A stretch of 64,000 nt of DNA from Teichococcus aestuarii (GCF_003116135.1 NZ_PDOA01000006.1:182299-246298); one strand, 5' to 3'; positions 16,962-26,296 are shown, numbered from the stretch's first letter. The notes: generated by a model not told the origin, from the letters alone. Program-made: numbers and translations.

Positions 16962-17843
16962 TCAGCCTCCCTGCGCCGTCATCCGGTCGTAGACGCGGAA
17001 CAGCGCCTGGTTGCCGTTGCTGCCCTCGCCATGCGCCCGCGCCTCCAGGTAGAGGCTCGTCACCAGGGCGGTGCCGGGCAGCGGCACGCCCTTCTGGAAG
17101 GCGAGGTCGTTGGCCAGCCGCAGATCCTTCAGCTTCAGGTCGATGCGGAAGCCGGCGCTGGCATCCTTGGCCAGCACCATTGGCCCCAGATTCTCCAGCA
17201 TCCAGGAATTGGCGGAGCCGCCCATCAGCACCTCCCGCGCCACGGCCGGGTCGAGGCCGGAGGCACGGGCCAGCGCCACGGCCTCGCACATCGCCTGGAT
17301 GTTGATGGCGCAGACCAGCTGGTTGCACAGCTTCACGGTCTGGCCGTTGCCGATCTCGCCGACATGCACGACCTTGGTGCCCATCGCCTCCAGCACCGGC
17401 TTCGCGCGGGCGAAGGCGGCGGCCTCGCCGCCCACCATGATGGACAGGCGCGCGCCCTTGGCGCCGGCCGCCCCGCCCGAGACCGGCGCGTCCAGCATGG
17501 CCACGCCGCGCGCGGCCAGCGCCTCGCCCATGCTGCGCGTGGCGACGGGCGAGATGGTGCTCATGTCGATCACCATCTGCTCCGGCCGCAGCCGCGGCAG
17601 CAGGCCCTCCGGCCCGGTCAGCACCGCCTCGACCTGCGGCGTGTCGGGCAGCATGAGGATGACGAACTCGGCCCCCTCCGCCGCGTGGGCGAGGTCCCGC
17701 GCCGGCGTGATGCCCTGCTCCGCGAGGCCGGCCGCGACCCCCGGAACGGCGTCGTGGCCGGTGACCGCGTGCCCCGCTCTGGCGAGGTTCAGCGCCATCT
17801 CGCGCCCCATGACGCCAAGGCCGATGAATCCGATACGAGCCAT
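16962..17843 (-). CDS. NAD(P)-dependent oxidoreductase, 3-hydroxyisobutyrate dehydrogenase family
   Basis: This 293-aa enzyme has the Rossmann motif GFIGLGVMGREMALNL at the N-terminus, the substrate-binding DAPVSGGAAGAKGARL loop, and the catalytic lysine in GQTVKLCNQL, all signatures of beta-hydroxyacid dehydrogenases such as 3-hydroxyisobutyrate, tartronate semialdehyde and L-threonate dehydrogenases. It oxidises or reduces a C3-C4 hydroxy acid in the cytosol. ATG 17843 begins MARIGF right at the first beta strand; the frame upstream runs antisense in the fused gene's 3' region. It lies between the fusion gene and dctP in a five-gene operon. Confidence 0.9.
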   Translation of the reverse strand: MARIGFIGLGVMGREMALNLARAGHAVTGHDAVPGVAAGLAEQGITPARDLAHAAEGAEFVILMLPDTPQVEAVLTGPEGLLPRLRPEQMVIDMSTISPVATRSMGEALAARGVAMLDAPVSGGAAGAKGARLSIMVGGEAAAFARAKPVLEAMGTKVVHVGEIGNGQTVKLCNQLVCAINIQAMCEAVALARASGLDPAVAREVLMGGSANSWMLENLGPMVLAKDASAGFRIDLKLKDLRLANDLAFQKGVPLPGTALVTSLYLEARAHGEGSNGNQALFRVYDRMTAQGG

Positions 17844-17905
17844 ATGCCAAATTCCCATCGATGATGCCGCGGCCGCGCGGGGCGGCCTCGCCGCCCCGGG
17901 CCGGG

Positions 17906-19741
17906 TCAGAAGCGGTAGAGCCGGGCCGCGTTGTCGTGCAGCAACTGCCGCCGTTCCGCCTCGGGGCGGTCGGCGATGGCCAGCAGGAAGCCGTCCATGA
18001 TGGCGTCGAAGCTGCCCACCAGGCTGTCCACCGGGTAGTTGCTGGCGAACAGGCAGCGATCGGCGCCGAAGAGGGTGATGGCGTCGCGGATGACCGCCGC
18101 ATTGGCCGAAGCAGGCCAGGGCTGGCCGGGCAGGCCCAGGCCGGAGATCTTCAGCGCCACGTTCGGCGCCCGCGCCAGCCCGGCCAGCGCCGCCCGCCAG
18201 GCGCGCAGCCCCTCCACACTGCGGTCGGCCGGCAGCGCGGTGTGGTTGACGATGATCTGCGTCTCCGGAAAGTCGCGCGCCAGGTCGTGGGCGGCGTCGA
18301 GGTGCCACCAGGGCGTCTGCAGGTCGAAGCTCAGGCCGTGCTTCGCCAGCAGCGCGTAGCCGCGCCGCCAGGCCGGGTCGTCCATCGAGCCGGGGGCGCC
18401 GCGCCTGGCCTCCTCCGGCCGCGCCGCCGCGCGGGGCTTGTGGCGGATGCCCCGCACCATGGGGCGCGCCGCCTGGGCCGCCAGCACCGCCGCCACCTCC
18501 GGGTCGTCGAGCCGCGCCTGGGCGACGCAGACGGTCGGCAGCCCCTCGCGCGCGGCGAGGCGCTCCAGCCACGCCGTCTCGCCGACGGGGTTGGCCGGGT
18601 CGAACTCCGCCTCGATGTGCACGGTGCCGGCGATGCGGTGCCGCGCCGTGTCGGCGCGGTAGTCGGCCGGCAGGTAGTTGCGGCGCAGCGCGCCATAGTC
18701 GCCGTAGCGGAACGGGATCGGCTCGGCGTCGCAGAGCCAGGGGTGGTGATTCTCGCCAAGGTCCCAGAAATGCTGGTGCGCGTCGATCACCGGCAGCGGC
18801 TCCGCCGCCGCGCCGCCCGCCTGCCGCTCCTGCTCATAGAGGCGGATGATGGAGACGATGTCGGCCATGGCGTTGCCCTGGCCGACATAGGCGCCGAAGC
18901 GCTCCGCCGCATTCTCCACGCCCGGCAGGGAAAGGCCGAGCCCGTGGGCGAAGCCCTTCACCGCCTTCAGGTCCTTCAGCAGCTGGCGCGCATAGCCGAG
19001 CGGCGGGTCGAAGGCGCGGCGCTGCATCAGCGGGTAGATGCGCTGCAGCAGCACGCTGTCGGCCAGCCCACCGCCGAGGCAGGCGGGCAGCGCCGCGGCG
19101 TCGATGCCGGCGGCCTCGGCCAGGTGCAGCGCCTCGGCCATGGCGATGAAGCCGGAGCCGACGATCGCCTGGTTCACCACCTTCGTCACCTGCCCGGCGC
19201 CCACCGGGCCCATATGGGTGACATTCCCGGCCAGGTCGGCCAGCACCGCCGCCGCCGCCGCCAGCTCCGCCGCCTCGCCGCCGACCATGGCGGTGAGCGC
19301 GCCCTGCCGGGCGGCGGAAGGGCCGCCGGAGATCGGCGCGTCGATCCAGCCCATGCCCGTCCGCGCGCGCAGCCGCGCGGCGAAGTCTCGGGTGGCCCCG
19401 GCGTCGATCGTGGAGAAGTCGATCAGCAGCCGTGCGCCGCCCCCGGCCCCGGCGACGCCCTGCTCGCCCCAGACGCAGGCCTCCACGGCGGGGGTGTCCA
19501 GCACGCACATCAGCACGATGTCGCTGCGCTCGGCCACCTCGCGCGGGCAGCCGGCCTCGCTGGCACCCGCCGCCAGCACGGGGTCGAGGGCGGGCCGCTC
19601 GCGGTTCCACACCGTCAGCGGCCAGCCGCGCTCCAGCAGCCGCAGGCTCATCGCCGTGCCCATCAGCCCGATGCCGATGAAGCCGAGGCGCGGCCGGGTG
19701 CCGGCGGGCGGCGGGCCGCCCCGTTCCGCGGCGGCGGTCAC
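17906..19741 (-). CDS. Fusion: 3-hydroxyisobutyrate dehydrogenase-like domain + TIM-barrel amidohydrolase (COG3618-like)
   Basis: One uninterrupted frame encodes two enzymes. Residues about 11-300 are a beta-hydroxyacid dehydrogenase (GFIGIGLMGTAMSL, DAPISGGPSAARQGALT, catalytic K in GQVTKVVNQ). Residues about 315-611 are an amidohydrolase of the L-fuconolactonase/L-rhamnonolactonase type, starting IDAHQHFWDLG, with later EAEFDP, a histidine in IIVNHTALP, and the catalytic aspartate region FASNYPVDS. The junction (QERQAGGAAAEPLPV) has no stop, and the nearest plausible separate start would be a GTG at the barrel's first strand. The N-terminal start is uncertain: no ATG precedes the Rossmann motif, so GTG 19741 is proposed; GTG 19873 would abut the operator. 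First gene of the TRAP operon. Confidence 0.78.
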   Translation of the reverse strand: MTAAAERGGPPPAGTRPRLGFIGIGLMGTAMSLRLLERGWPLTVWNRERPALDPVLAAGASEAGCPREVAERSDIVLMCVLDTPAVEACVWGEQGVAGAGGGARLLIDFSTIDAGATRDFAARLRARTGMGWIDAPISGGPSAARQGALTAMVGGEAAELAAAAAVLADLAGNVTHMGPVGAGQVTKVVNQAIVGSGFIAMAEALHLAEAAGIDAAALPACLGGGLADSVLLQRIYPLMQRRAFDPPLGYARQLLKDLKAVKGFAHGLGLSLPGVENAAERFGAYVGQGNAMADIVSIIRLYEQERQAGGAAAEPLPVIDAHQHFWDLGENHHPWLCDAEPIPFRYGDYGALRRNYLPADYRADTARHRIAGTVHIEAEFDPANPVGETAWLERLAAREGLPTVCVAQARLDDPEVAAVLAAQAARPMVRGIRHKPRAAARPEEARRGAPGSMDDPAWRRGYALLAKHGLSFDLQTPWWHLDAAHDLARDFPETQIIVNHTALPADRSVEGLRAWRAALAGLARAPNVALKISGLGLPGQPWPASANAAVIRDAITLFGADRCLFASNYPVDSLVGSFDAIMDGFLLAIADRPEAERRQLLHDNAARLYRF

Positions 19742-19881
19742 GGGCGCAGGCTCGCGGCGGCGCGGCGGGCCGCGCTTGTGGCGTGTCGGGCCATCGGCGT
19801 TCGTTTCCTTCCCTGCCCTCGCGGGCCTTCCGGGCGCCTCGCCCGGGTCTTCCTTGTTGCTGGACCCTGGCACATGTCCTA

Positions 19882-19892
19882 TTGTTGGACAA
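19882..19892. promoter_or_regulatory. GntR (FadR-type) operator TTGT-TGG-ACAA
   Basis: TTGTTGGACAA matches the TTGTnnnACAA half-palindromes recognised by many FCD-type GntR proteins. It sits in the divergent gap between the TRAP/dehydrogenase operon and the GlcD-like oxidase gene, whose second gene is just such a regulator, so it probably controls both directions. Confidence 0.6.
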
Positions 19893-19984
19893 GTTCATTC
19901 CAGGCCGGATATCCATGATCCCGGCTAGCGCGGTATTCCGGGCCGGCACGACAGGAGGGTCGCTCGTTGGAGACTGGCGGTGGC

Positions 19985-21394
19985 ATGATCAACCGTTTGC
20001 GGGAACTGCTCGGGGAACAGGGGCTGCTGACCGCGCCCGAACAGATGGCGCGCTACAGCCGCGACTGGTCCGGCGACCTCAGCGGCCGGCCGCTGGCCGT
20101 GGCGCGCCCGGGCAGCGTCGGGCATCTGGCACGGCTCGTCGGCCTCTGTGCCGAGGCCGGCATCCCCATGGTGCCGCAGGGCGGCCATACCGGGCTGGTG
20201 GGCGGTGCCGTGCCCTCGCCGGAGGGCCGGGAGCTTGTCATCAGCCTCGAGCGGCTCGACCGCATCCGCTCGGTCGACCCGCTGAACTTCAGCATGGTGG
20301 CCGAGGCCGGCTGCGTGCTGGAGACGCTGCACCGCGCCGCCGAGGAACACGACCTGCACTTCCCGCTCTCGCTCGGCGCGCAGGGGAGCTGCCAGATCGG
20401 CGGCAACGTCGCCACCAATGCCGGCGGGGTGAACGTGCTGCGCTACGGCATGGCGCGCGACCTGGTGCTCGGGCTGGAGGTGGTGCTGCCGGACGGGCGC
20501 ATCTGGAACGGCCTGCGCAGCCTGCGCAAGAACAACACCGGCTATGACCTGAAGCAGCTCTTCATCGGCTCGGAAGGGACGCTCGGCATCGTCACCGCGG
20601 CGGCGCTGAAGCTGTTTCCCCGCCCCGGCCAGGTGCAGACCGCCATGCTCGGCCTGGCATCCGTCTCCGACGCCATGCGGCTCTACGCCGCCGCGCGCCG
20701 CGAGCTTTCCGACCTGCTCTCCGCCTTCGAGCTGCTGCCCCGCCGCTGCATCGAGATCACCCTCGAGGCCCACCCCGCCCTGCGCGAGCCGCTGGAGGCG
20801 CCGGCCCCGGTCTATGTGCTGATGGAGGCCTCGGCCAGCGGGCTGGTCGACCTCGCCGCGCTGATGGAGCAGTTCCTGGGCGGCTGCCTGGAGCGGGGCG
20901 CCATCCTCGACGGCGCGGTGGCCATGAGCCGGGCGCAGGCCGCCGGGTTCTGGCGCCTGCGCGAGGATCTGGTGGAGGCGCAGCACCGCCGCGGCCGGCA
21001 CCTGCGCACCGACGTGTCGATCCCGATCTCCTGCCTGCCGGATTTCATGCGCGAGGCGGACGCCGCCATGGCCGCGCATCTGCCGGAGGCCCTGCCGGTG
21101 GCCTATGGCCATGTCGGGGACGGCAATGTCCACTACAACGTGCTGCCGCCGCCCGGCCTGGACGACGACGCGCAGGATGCGCTGCTGCACCGGGCGGAGG
21201 AGCTGGTCTTCGCCCTGGTGGACCGCTTCGGCGGCTCGATCAGCGCCGAGCACGGCATCGGCCGGGTCAAGCGGGAGCCGTTCCTGCGCAGGCTGGGCGC
21301 CGTTGACCGCGATCTGCTGCATGGCATCAAATCGGCCCTCGACCCCCGGGGATGCATGAGCCCGGGGCGCCTCCTCGCCGGGGACGGATCATGA
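19985..21394 (+). CDS. FAD-binding oxidase, GlcD / D-2-hydroxyacid dehydrogenase family
   Basis: The 469-aa product has the VAO/PCMH FAD-binding domain in its first half (VPQGGHTGLVGGAVPS binds the FAD pyrophosphate; SLGAQGSCQIGGNVATNAGG follows) and the C-terminal FAD-linked oxidase domain with GHVGDGNVHYNVLPPPG and SAEHGIGRVKREP. This is the pattern of D-2-hydroxyglutarate and D-lactate dehydrogenases. ATG 19985 is chosen over the TTG at 19967; a GGAGACTGG stretch lies just upstream. It ends in an ATGA overlap with the GntR gene. Divergent from the TRAP/dehydrogenase operon, it probably oxidises the imported D-hydroxy acid or an intermediate. Confidence 0.9.
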   Translation: MINRLRELLGEQGLLTAPEQMARYSRDWSGDLSGRPLAVARPGSVGHLARLVGLCAEAGIPMVPQGGHTGLVGGAVPSPEGRELVISLERLDRIRSVDPLNFSMVAEAGCVLETLHRAAEEHDLHFPLSLGAQGSCQIGGNVATNAGGVNVLRYGMARDLVLGLEVVLPDGRIWNGLRSLRKNNTGYDLKQLFIGSEGTLGIVTAAALKLFPRPGQVQTAMLGLASVSDAMRLYAAARRELSDLLSAFELLPRRCIEITLEAHPALREPLEAPAPVYVLMEASASGLVDLAALMEQFLGGCLERGAILDGAVAMSRAQAAGFWRLREDLVEAQHRRGRHLRTDVSIPISCLPDFMREADAAMAAHLPEALPVAYGHVGDGNVHYNVLPPPGLDDDAQDALLHRAEELVFALVDRFGGSISAEHGIGRVKREPFLRRLGAVDRDLLHGIKSALDPRGCMSPGRLLAGDGS

Positions 21395-22101
21395 GCGAAC
21401 GCGTCAGCCGCCCGCCCCAGCTGCCCTCCCGCATCGCCGAGCTGGTGGCCGCCGGCATCGCCGAGGGGCGCTGGAAGCCGGGGGAGCGCCTGCCGGCCGA
21501 GCAGGCGCTGGCCGAGGCCTATGGCGTCAGCCGCAACGTGGTGCGCGAGGCGGTCTCGCGCCTGCGCGCGGACGGGCTGGTGCAGTCGCGCCAGGGGGTC
21601 GGCGCCTTCGTCGTCCGCCGCCAGGGCACCGGCGTTCTGCGCTTCGACGCCGAGGCGCTGCAGGACGGCACGACCTTCCGCAACCTCTTCGAGCTGCGCG
21701 CGCTCCTCGAGATCCAGACGGCCGGGCTGGCGGCGGCGCGGCGGACCGCAGAGGGCATCGCCGCCATCACCGAAGCCTTCCGCCACATGGAGCGCGAGGT
21801 GGAGGGAGATTCGGCCGGGGTGGACGCGGATCTCGACTTCCACCGCGCCGTCGCCCGCGCCGCCGGCAACGACCAGATCGCCCGCGTGGTGAGCTTCCTG
21901 TCGGACCAGATCCGCGAGACCATCATGGTCGCCCGCACGCGCCCCGGCAGCACGGTGTCGTCGGTCATCGCAGTCACCCTCGCCGAGCACGCCGCCATCC
22001 ACGAGGCGATCATCGCCGGCCTGCCGGAGGCGGCCCGCCAGGCCATGGCGGCGCACATCCACAACGCCGCCGGCCGGCTCGGCTTCGCCCTCTCGCTCTG
22101 A
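21391..22101 (+). CDS. GntR family transcriptional regulator, FadR/FCD type
   Basis: This 236-aa regulator has a winged helix (GERLPAEQALAEAYGVSRNVVREAV in two blocks) and an FCD domain with DLDFHRAVARAAGN and EHAAIHEAI, the usual metal/effector residues. Its ATG overlaps the oxidase stop (ATGA), so it is made together with the enzyme. The operator-like TTGTTGGACAA about 90 bp before the oxidase gene fits its family. It likely senses the acid handled by the GlcD-like enzyme and the TRAP transporter. Confidence 0.9.
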   Translation: MSERVSRPPQLPSRIAELVAAGIAEGRWKPGERLPAEQALAEAYGVSRNVVREAVSRLRADGLVQSRQGVGAFVVRRQGTGVLRFDAEALQDGTTFRNLFELRALLEIQTAGLAAARRTAEGIAAITEAFRHMEREVEGDSAGVDADLDFHRAVARAAGNDQIARVVSFLSDQIRETIMVARTRPGSTVSSVIAVTLAEHAAIHEAIIAGLPEAARQAMAAHIHNAAGRLGFALSL

Positions 22102-22134
22102 GGGGGCGGAAGGCCGGCATTGAAATCCGGCGGC

Positions 22135-22157
22135 CGCCACGGTCTACTTCCGTGGCG
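22135..22157. terminator. Stem-loop between gntR and iclR genes
   Basis: CGCCACGG and CCGTGGCG form a perfect 8-bp stem with a 7-nt loop, 33 bp after the GntR stop. No U-tract follows, so it may be a terminator-like hairpin or an operator near the IclR gene. Confidence 0.35.
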
Positions 22158-22266
22158 CCGGGACGGGGCGGTCCAGGCGGGGCGCGGGGCGCGGGGCGCG
22201 CGACGAAGCCGGCACGGTGAGCCCCCTGCCCCGGCCACGGCCGCCCCCGGCGGGGAGGGAGCTGCG

Positions 22267-23070
22267 GTGGCCCAGGCGGTGGAGCAGGCCGAGGACGGAA
22301 CCAGCGTCGTCGCGCGCGTCGTGGCGCTGCTGCGGGCCTTCGCCGAGGGCGGGGAGAGCCTGTCCATCAAGGACCTCGCCGGGCAGCTCGCCCTGGCGCC
22401 GAGCACCGTGCACCGCCTGCTCGACCAGCTCGTGGCGGCGGGGCTGGTCGAGCGCACGCCAGGGCGGCGCTACCGGGTGAGCGGGGAGTTCAGCCGGATC
22501 GGCGCCCTAGCGGCGCGCAAGGCCGGGGTGCTGCGCCTGGCCCGCCCGGTGATCCAGGAGGTGGCGCGGGAGACCGACGAGACCTGCATGCTCGGCATGC
22601 TGCTGCCCCAGACCCTGACCATGATGTTCGTCGACAAGGCCGCCTCGGCCCGGCCCCTGCCCTACGCGGTCCGCATGCACCGTGCCCGCTCCCTGCTCTG
22701 GGGCGCGACCGGGCTGTGCCTGCTGGCCTGGCTCGGCCCCTCGGCGGTGGAGCGGGTGCTGCGCCGTGGCGAGCCCTCGCCGCTCGACGGCCGCTCGCCC
22801 CCCGACGGCGCCGCGCTGGCCGACCGGCTGGCCCGCATCCGCCGCCGCGGCTATGCGCTGACGCGCGGCGAGCAGACGCGGGAGGCCGTGGGCATGGCGG
22901 CGCCGGTGTTCGGCGCCAGCCGCCAGATCGTCGGCGATCTCTGCCTCACCCTGCCGCAGTCGCGCTTCTCCGCCGCCGATGAGGAACGCTTCGCCCGGCT
23001 GCTGACCCAGCGCGCCGCCGCCCTGTCGCGCATGAACGGGTACCAGCCGGCGCCGCCGGCCCGCGGCTGA
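22267..23070 (+). CDS. IclR family transcriptional regulator
   Basis: The 267-aa product has an N-terminal winged helix (SIKDLAGQLALAPSTVHRLLDQ) and the IclR effector domain (VARETDETCMLGML, GYALTRGEQTREAVGMAAPVFG). The GTG at 22267 is chosen because GGGAGGGAG lies 5-10 nt upstream; the frame extends to 22120 but the extra residues are low-complexity. It precedes an amidase gene, and a TTCCG-N5-CGGAA inverted repeat lies right after its stop and again in the binding-protein/hydrolase gap, making it the likely controller of those genes. Confidence 0.88.
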   Translation: MAQAVEQAEDGTSVVARVVALLRAFAEGGESLSIKDLAGQLALAPSTVHRLLDQLVAAGLVERTPGRRYRVSGEFSRIGALAARKAGVLRLARPVIQEVARETDETCMLGMLLPQTLTMMFVDKAASARPLPYAVRMHRARSLLWGATGLCLLAWLGPSAVERVLRRGEPSPLDGRSPPDGAALADRLARIRRRGYALTRGEQTREAVGMAAPVFGASRQIVGDLCLTLPQSRFSAADEERFARLLTQRAAALSRMNGYQPAPPARG

Positions 23071-23077
23071 GCCCGCA

Positions 23078-23092
23078 TTCCGCTGGGCGGAA
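23078..23092. promoter_or_regulatory. Inverted repeat TTCCG-N5-CGGAA before the amidase (site 1)
   Basis: TTCCGCTGGGCGGAA lies 8 bp after the iclR stop and about 160 bp before the amidase start. A near copy occurs at 26437-26451. IclR-family proteins commonly bind such TTCCG/CGGAA dyads, so it is a probable operator for the adjacent regulator. Confidence 0.6.
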
Positions 23093-23254
23093 CCCGGGCG
23101 GCGCCCGGCATTGCCCGTGCCCATCGCCCGCCCCTAGCGTCTGCGCACCATCCACCCACCCGGCGCGGGGCGGTGCCCGATGGCCGCGACCAGGGCTGCA
23201 TGGCTGCCCCCTGCCGCGCGGCGCGCCCGCGCCCCTGATCGAGGAGGAGCCTCC

Positions 23255-24661
23255 ATGGCGGACCCCCAGCCGGCCCGGTACGACGCCCGGCAGCGCATCG
23301 CACCGACCTTCCACGACGCGGTGCCCGGCTTCCAGGCCGGCACGGACACGCCGCGCGCCTATCTGGAGCGCTGCCTGGAGACCATCGCCGCGCGGGAGCC
23401 GGTGGTCCGGGCCTGGGTCGTGCTGAACGAGGCCGGGGCGCGGGAGGCGGCCGATGCCAGCACCGCGCGCTGGCGCGCCGGGCACCCGCTCTCGGCCATC
23501 GACGGCATGCCGATCGGCATCAAGGACCTGATCGCCACCCGCGACATGCCGACGCAGATGGGCTGCGCCGCCTATCGCGGCCACTTCCCGAAGAACGACG
23601 CGGCGATGATCCAGGCGCTGCGGGCCGCCGGCGCGGTCATCCTCGGCAAGACGGTCACCACCGAGCTCGGCATGTCGGAGCCAGGCCCCACCACCAACCC
23701 CTTCCACCCCGGCCACACCCCGGGCGGCTCCTCCTCCGGCTCGGCGGCGGCGGTGGGGGCAGGCATGGTTCCGGCGGCGATCGGCACCCAGGTGGGCGGC
23801 TCCATCATCCGCCCCGCCAGCTATTGCGGCAATGTCGCGCTGAAGCCGACCCAGGGGGCGATCAACCGGGGCGAGCGGCAGGGCCTCTCCCAGGCCACGG
23901 CGGGCGTGCACGCCAATGCCGCGCAGGACATGTGGCAGGTGGCCATCGAGATCGCCCGCCGCGTCGGCGGCGACCCGGGCATGCCCGGCCTGTTCGGCCC
24001 CGCCACGCCACCCGCCGCCGCCCGCCCGGCGCGGCTGGCCGTGCTGCAGGCCGAGGGCTGGGCCATGCTGGACGATGCCGCGCGCGGCGCCTTCGCGGAG
24101 ATCCTGGCGCAGCTGCGCGCGGCCGGCGTCGAGGTCCTGGAGCGCGGCGACCATCCCTGGATCGAGGCCTTCGAGCGCAGCATCGCCGATGCCCGGGCGA
24201 TGACCAACGAGATCTGCGCCTTCGAGAACCTCAGCACGATCCGCAGCCTGCTGGCGCAGTCGCCGGAGGGCGTCAGCGAGCGGCTGCGGCGCCGGCACGC
24301 CGTCGGCGAGGGGATGGACCTGGAGCGCTACCGGCTGCGCCTGCTGCAACGGGAGGAGGCGCGGCGCCACATGGCCGCCCTCGCCCCGCTGGCGGACGCG
24401 CTGATCGCCCCCGCCTCCCCCGGCCCCGCCCCCGCCTGGGCGGGGGACGTGCCCGGCCAGCCGCTCCATCCGCGCCCGACCGGCGACATCGCCTACAACG
24501 CCGCGACCTCGGCGCTGGGCGTGCCGGCGGTGACGGTGCCGCTGGCCAGCGTCCACGGCCTGCCCATGGGCATCCAGCTCATCGGCCAGCCGCACATGGA
24601 TGCCCGCACCACGGCGCTCGCCCGCTGGCTGCTGGAGACGCTGCGGCCGGTCATGGCCTGA
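23255..24661 (+). CDS. Amidase (amidase-signature family)
   Basis: This 468-aa enzyme carries the Ser-cisSer-Lys triad of the amidase-signature family: K90 in GMPIGIKDLIAT, the glycine/serine-rich TPGGSSSGSAAAVGAGM, and the nucleophile serine in GTQVGGSIIRPAS. It hydrolyses a carboxamide to acid and ammonia in the cytosol. The ATG at 23255 has GAGGAGGAG just upstream. It does not belong to a GatCAB set, as no gatB or gatC gene is near. The preceding IclR regulator and operator, and the converging peptide-type binding protein, suggest uptake and hydrolysis of an amide. Confidence 0.9.
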   Translation: MADPQPARYDARQRIAPTFHDAVPGFQAGTDTPRAYLERCLETIAAREPVVRAWVVLNEAGAREAADASTARWRAGHPLSAIDGMPIGIKDLIATRDMPTQMGCAAYRGHFPKNDAAMIQALRAAGAVILGKTVTTELGMSEPGPTTNPFHPGHTPGGSSSGSAAAVGAGMVPAAIGTQVGGSIIRPASYCGNVALKPTQGAINRGERQGLSQATAGVHANAAQDMWQVAIEIARRVGGDPGMPGLFGPATPPAAARPARLAVLQAEGWAMLDDAARGAFAEILAQLRAAGVEVLERGDHPWIEAFERSIADARAMTNEICAFENLSTIRSLLAQSPEGVSERLRRRHAVGEGMDLERYRLRLLQREEARRHMAALAPLADALIAPASPGPAPAWAGDVPGQPLHPRPTGDIAYNAATSALGVPAVTVPLASVHGLPMGIQLIGQPHMDARTTALARWLLETLRPVMA

Positions 24662-24694
24662 GACGGCAGCCGGGGCCGGGGCCCGGCCGGCGCC

Positions 24695-26296
24695 TCAGCG
24701 CGGCGCCGGCCGGACGCCCATGGCCACGGTGCGCTCGTCCATCCGCGGCTCATGGGTCAGGCCCTTGCGCACGCCCCAGCTGGTGGTGAGCTGCACCAGC
24801 TGGATGTAGGGCATGGTCTCGGCGTAGTAGGCCACCGCCTCGCGCAGCAGCGCCTCGCGCCCGGTATCGTCCAGCGTGGCGGCGGCCCTGGCCGTCATCT
24901 CGTCCAGCTTCGGGTCGGAGTAGCGCCACATGTTGGCCGCGCCGCTCAGCCGCGCGCGGTCGTAGGTGCCTGCGATGGAGACGAGGTAGTTGATCGCCTC
25001 GCCGGTGGAACTGCCCCAGGCGGCCATCTGCATCGGCAGCTCCTGCCGGGTGCGGCGCGGCACGAAGGCGGCGTAGGGCAGCGCCTCCACCCCGCTGCGG
25101 ACGCCGATGCGGGTCCACATCTGCGCCACGGCCTGGCTGAGTCGGGCATCGTTCGGCCAGCGGTCGTTCGGCGTGGCGATGGTGAGGCGGAAGCCCTCCG
25201 GATAGCCGGCCTCGGCCAGCAGGGCCTTGGCGGCCTCCGGATCGTAGGGCGTCGGCTGCACGGCCGGGTTGTAGCCGAAGGCGCCCTCCGGCAGCCACTG
25301 CCCCGTGGGCCGCGCCGCGCCCTCCATCACGCGCTCGGCCAGCGCGTCCCGCTGGATGGCCATGGACAGTGCCTTGCGCACCCGGGGGTCGCGGAACGGG
25401 TTCTCCGGCAGCGGACGGCCGGCATGGTCAGTCACCTGCGGGTGGTTGCCGTCGATCGAGTAGACGGGGGCCAGGAACATCGTCCGCAGGCTGGCCACCT
25501 CGCTGACGGTCACGCCCGGGTCGCGCCGCAGCCGCGCCAGGTCGCTGGTGGGGATCTGGTCGATCAGGTCGACATCGCCGGCGAGCAGCGCGGCGGTGCG
25601 CGCGCCGTCATTCGGCAGGAAGCGGTAGTCGACGCGGCTCCACGGCTCGGCGCCGCCCCAGTAGGCGTCGTTGCGCAGCAGCACGGCGGCGCTGCCGGCG
25701 CGGTACTCGCCCAGGCGGTAAGGGCCGGTGCCGATGGTGGCGCGGCCGGCATTGTAGTCCTCGGTGCCGGCGCCGGCGGCGGCATGGCGGGCGATGATGC
25801 TGACCGAGCCGAGATCGACCGGCAGCAGCGGGTGCGGCTGGCGCGTGTGCAGCCGCAGCGTGTGCGCGTCCACCGCCTCGGCGCGCGCGATCATGCGCAG
25901 GAAGGCGCCGAAGCCGCCCGGGCTGTTCGGCACAGCCGGCGCGCGTTCGAAGCTGAACAGCACGTCGTCGGCGGTGAAGGGGCGGCCGTCATGCCAGGTC
26001 GCGTCGCGGCGCAGCCGGAACTCCCACAGCGTGGGGGAGAGCTGCGTCCAGCTCTCGGCCAGCGAGGGCTGCGGCCGGGCGCGCGCGTCGCGCTCCACCA
26101 GCCGGTCGAACAGGTGCATGGTCAGAGCGTTGTTCGGCCCGTTGTTGTGGAAATGCGGGTCGAGCGAGGTGGCGGGCGCGCCGACGCCGATCCGCAGCGT
26201 CTCGGCCACGGCCGGCGCGGCGAGGAGCAGGGCGCCGCAGGCAGCGGCGCCGATGCGGGCGAAGGGTCCGCGGACACGGACGGGTTCGTCTGTCAT
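24695..26296 (-). CDS. ABC transporter substrate-binding protein, peptide family (SBP_bac_5)
   Basis: The 533-aa product has a signal peptide (FARIGAAACGALLLAAPAVAE) and the family pattern: GVGAPATSLDPHFHNNGPNN, FDRLVERD, FRLRRDATWHDGRPFTADDV, IGTGPYRLGEYRAG, and KALSMAIQRDALAERV. It closely resembles the orphan protein at 7026-8612 in layout (both have LDPHFH). No permease or ATPase genes adjoin it. ATG 26296 is directly followed by MTDEP before the basic/hydrophobic signal; the frame upstream is spurious. It converges on the amidase and diverges from the hydrolase gene, with a TTCCG-N5-CGGAA site in the gap. Confidence 0.9.
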   Translation of the reverse strand: MTDEPVRVRGPFARIGAAACGALLLAAPAVAETLRIGVGAPATSLDPHFHNNGPNNALTMHLFDRLVERDARARPQPSLAESWTQLSPTLWEFRLRRDATWHDGRPFTADDVLFSFERAPAVPNSPGGFGAFLRMIARAEAVDAHTLRLHTRQPHPLLPVDLGSVSIIARHAAAGAGTEDYNAGRATIGTGPYRLGEYRAGSAAVLLRNDAYWGGAEPWSRVDYRFLPNDGARTAALLAGDVDLIDQIPTSDLARLRRDPGVTVSEVASLRTMFLAPVYSIDGNHPQVTDHAGRPLPENPFRDPRVRKALSMAIQRDALAERVMEGAARPTGQWLPEGAFGYNPAVQPTPYDPEAAKALLAEAGYPEGFRLTIATPNDRWPNDARLSQAVAQMWTRIGVRSGVEALPYAAFVPRRTRQELPMQMAAWGSSTGEAINYLVSIAGTYDRARLSGAANMWRYSDPKLDEMTARAAATLDDTGREALLREAVAYYAETMPYIQLVQLTTSWGVRKGLTHEPRMDERTVAMGVRPAPR

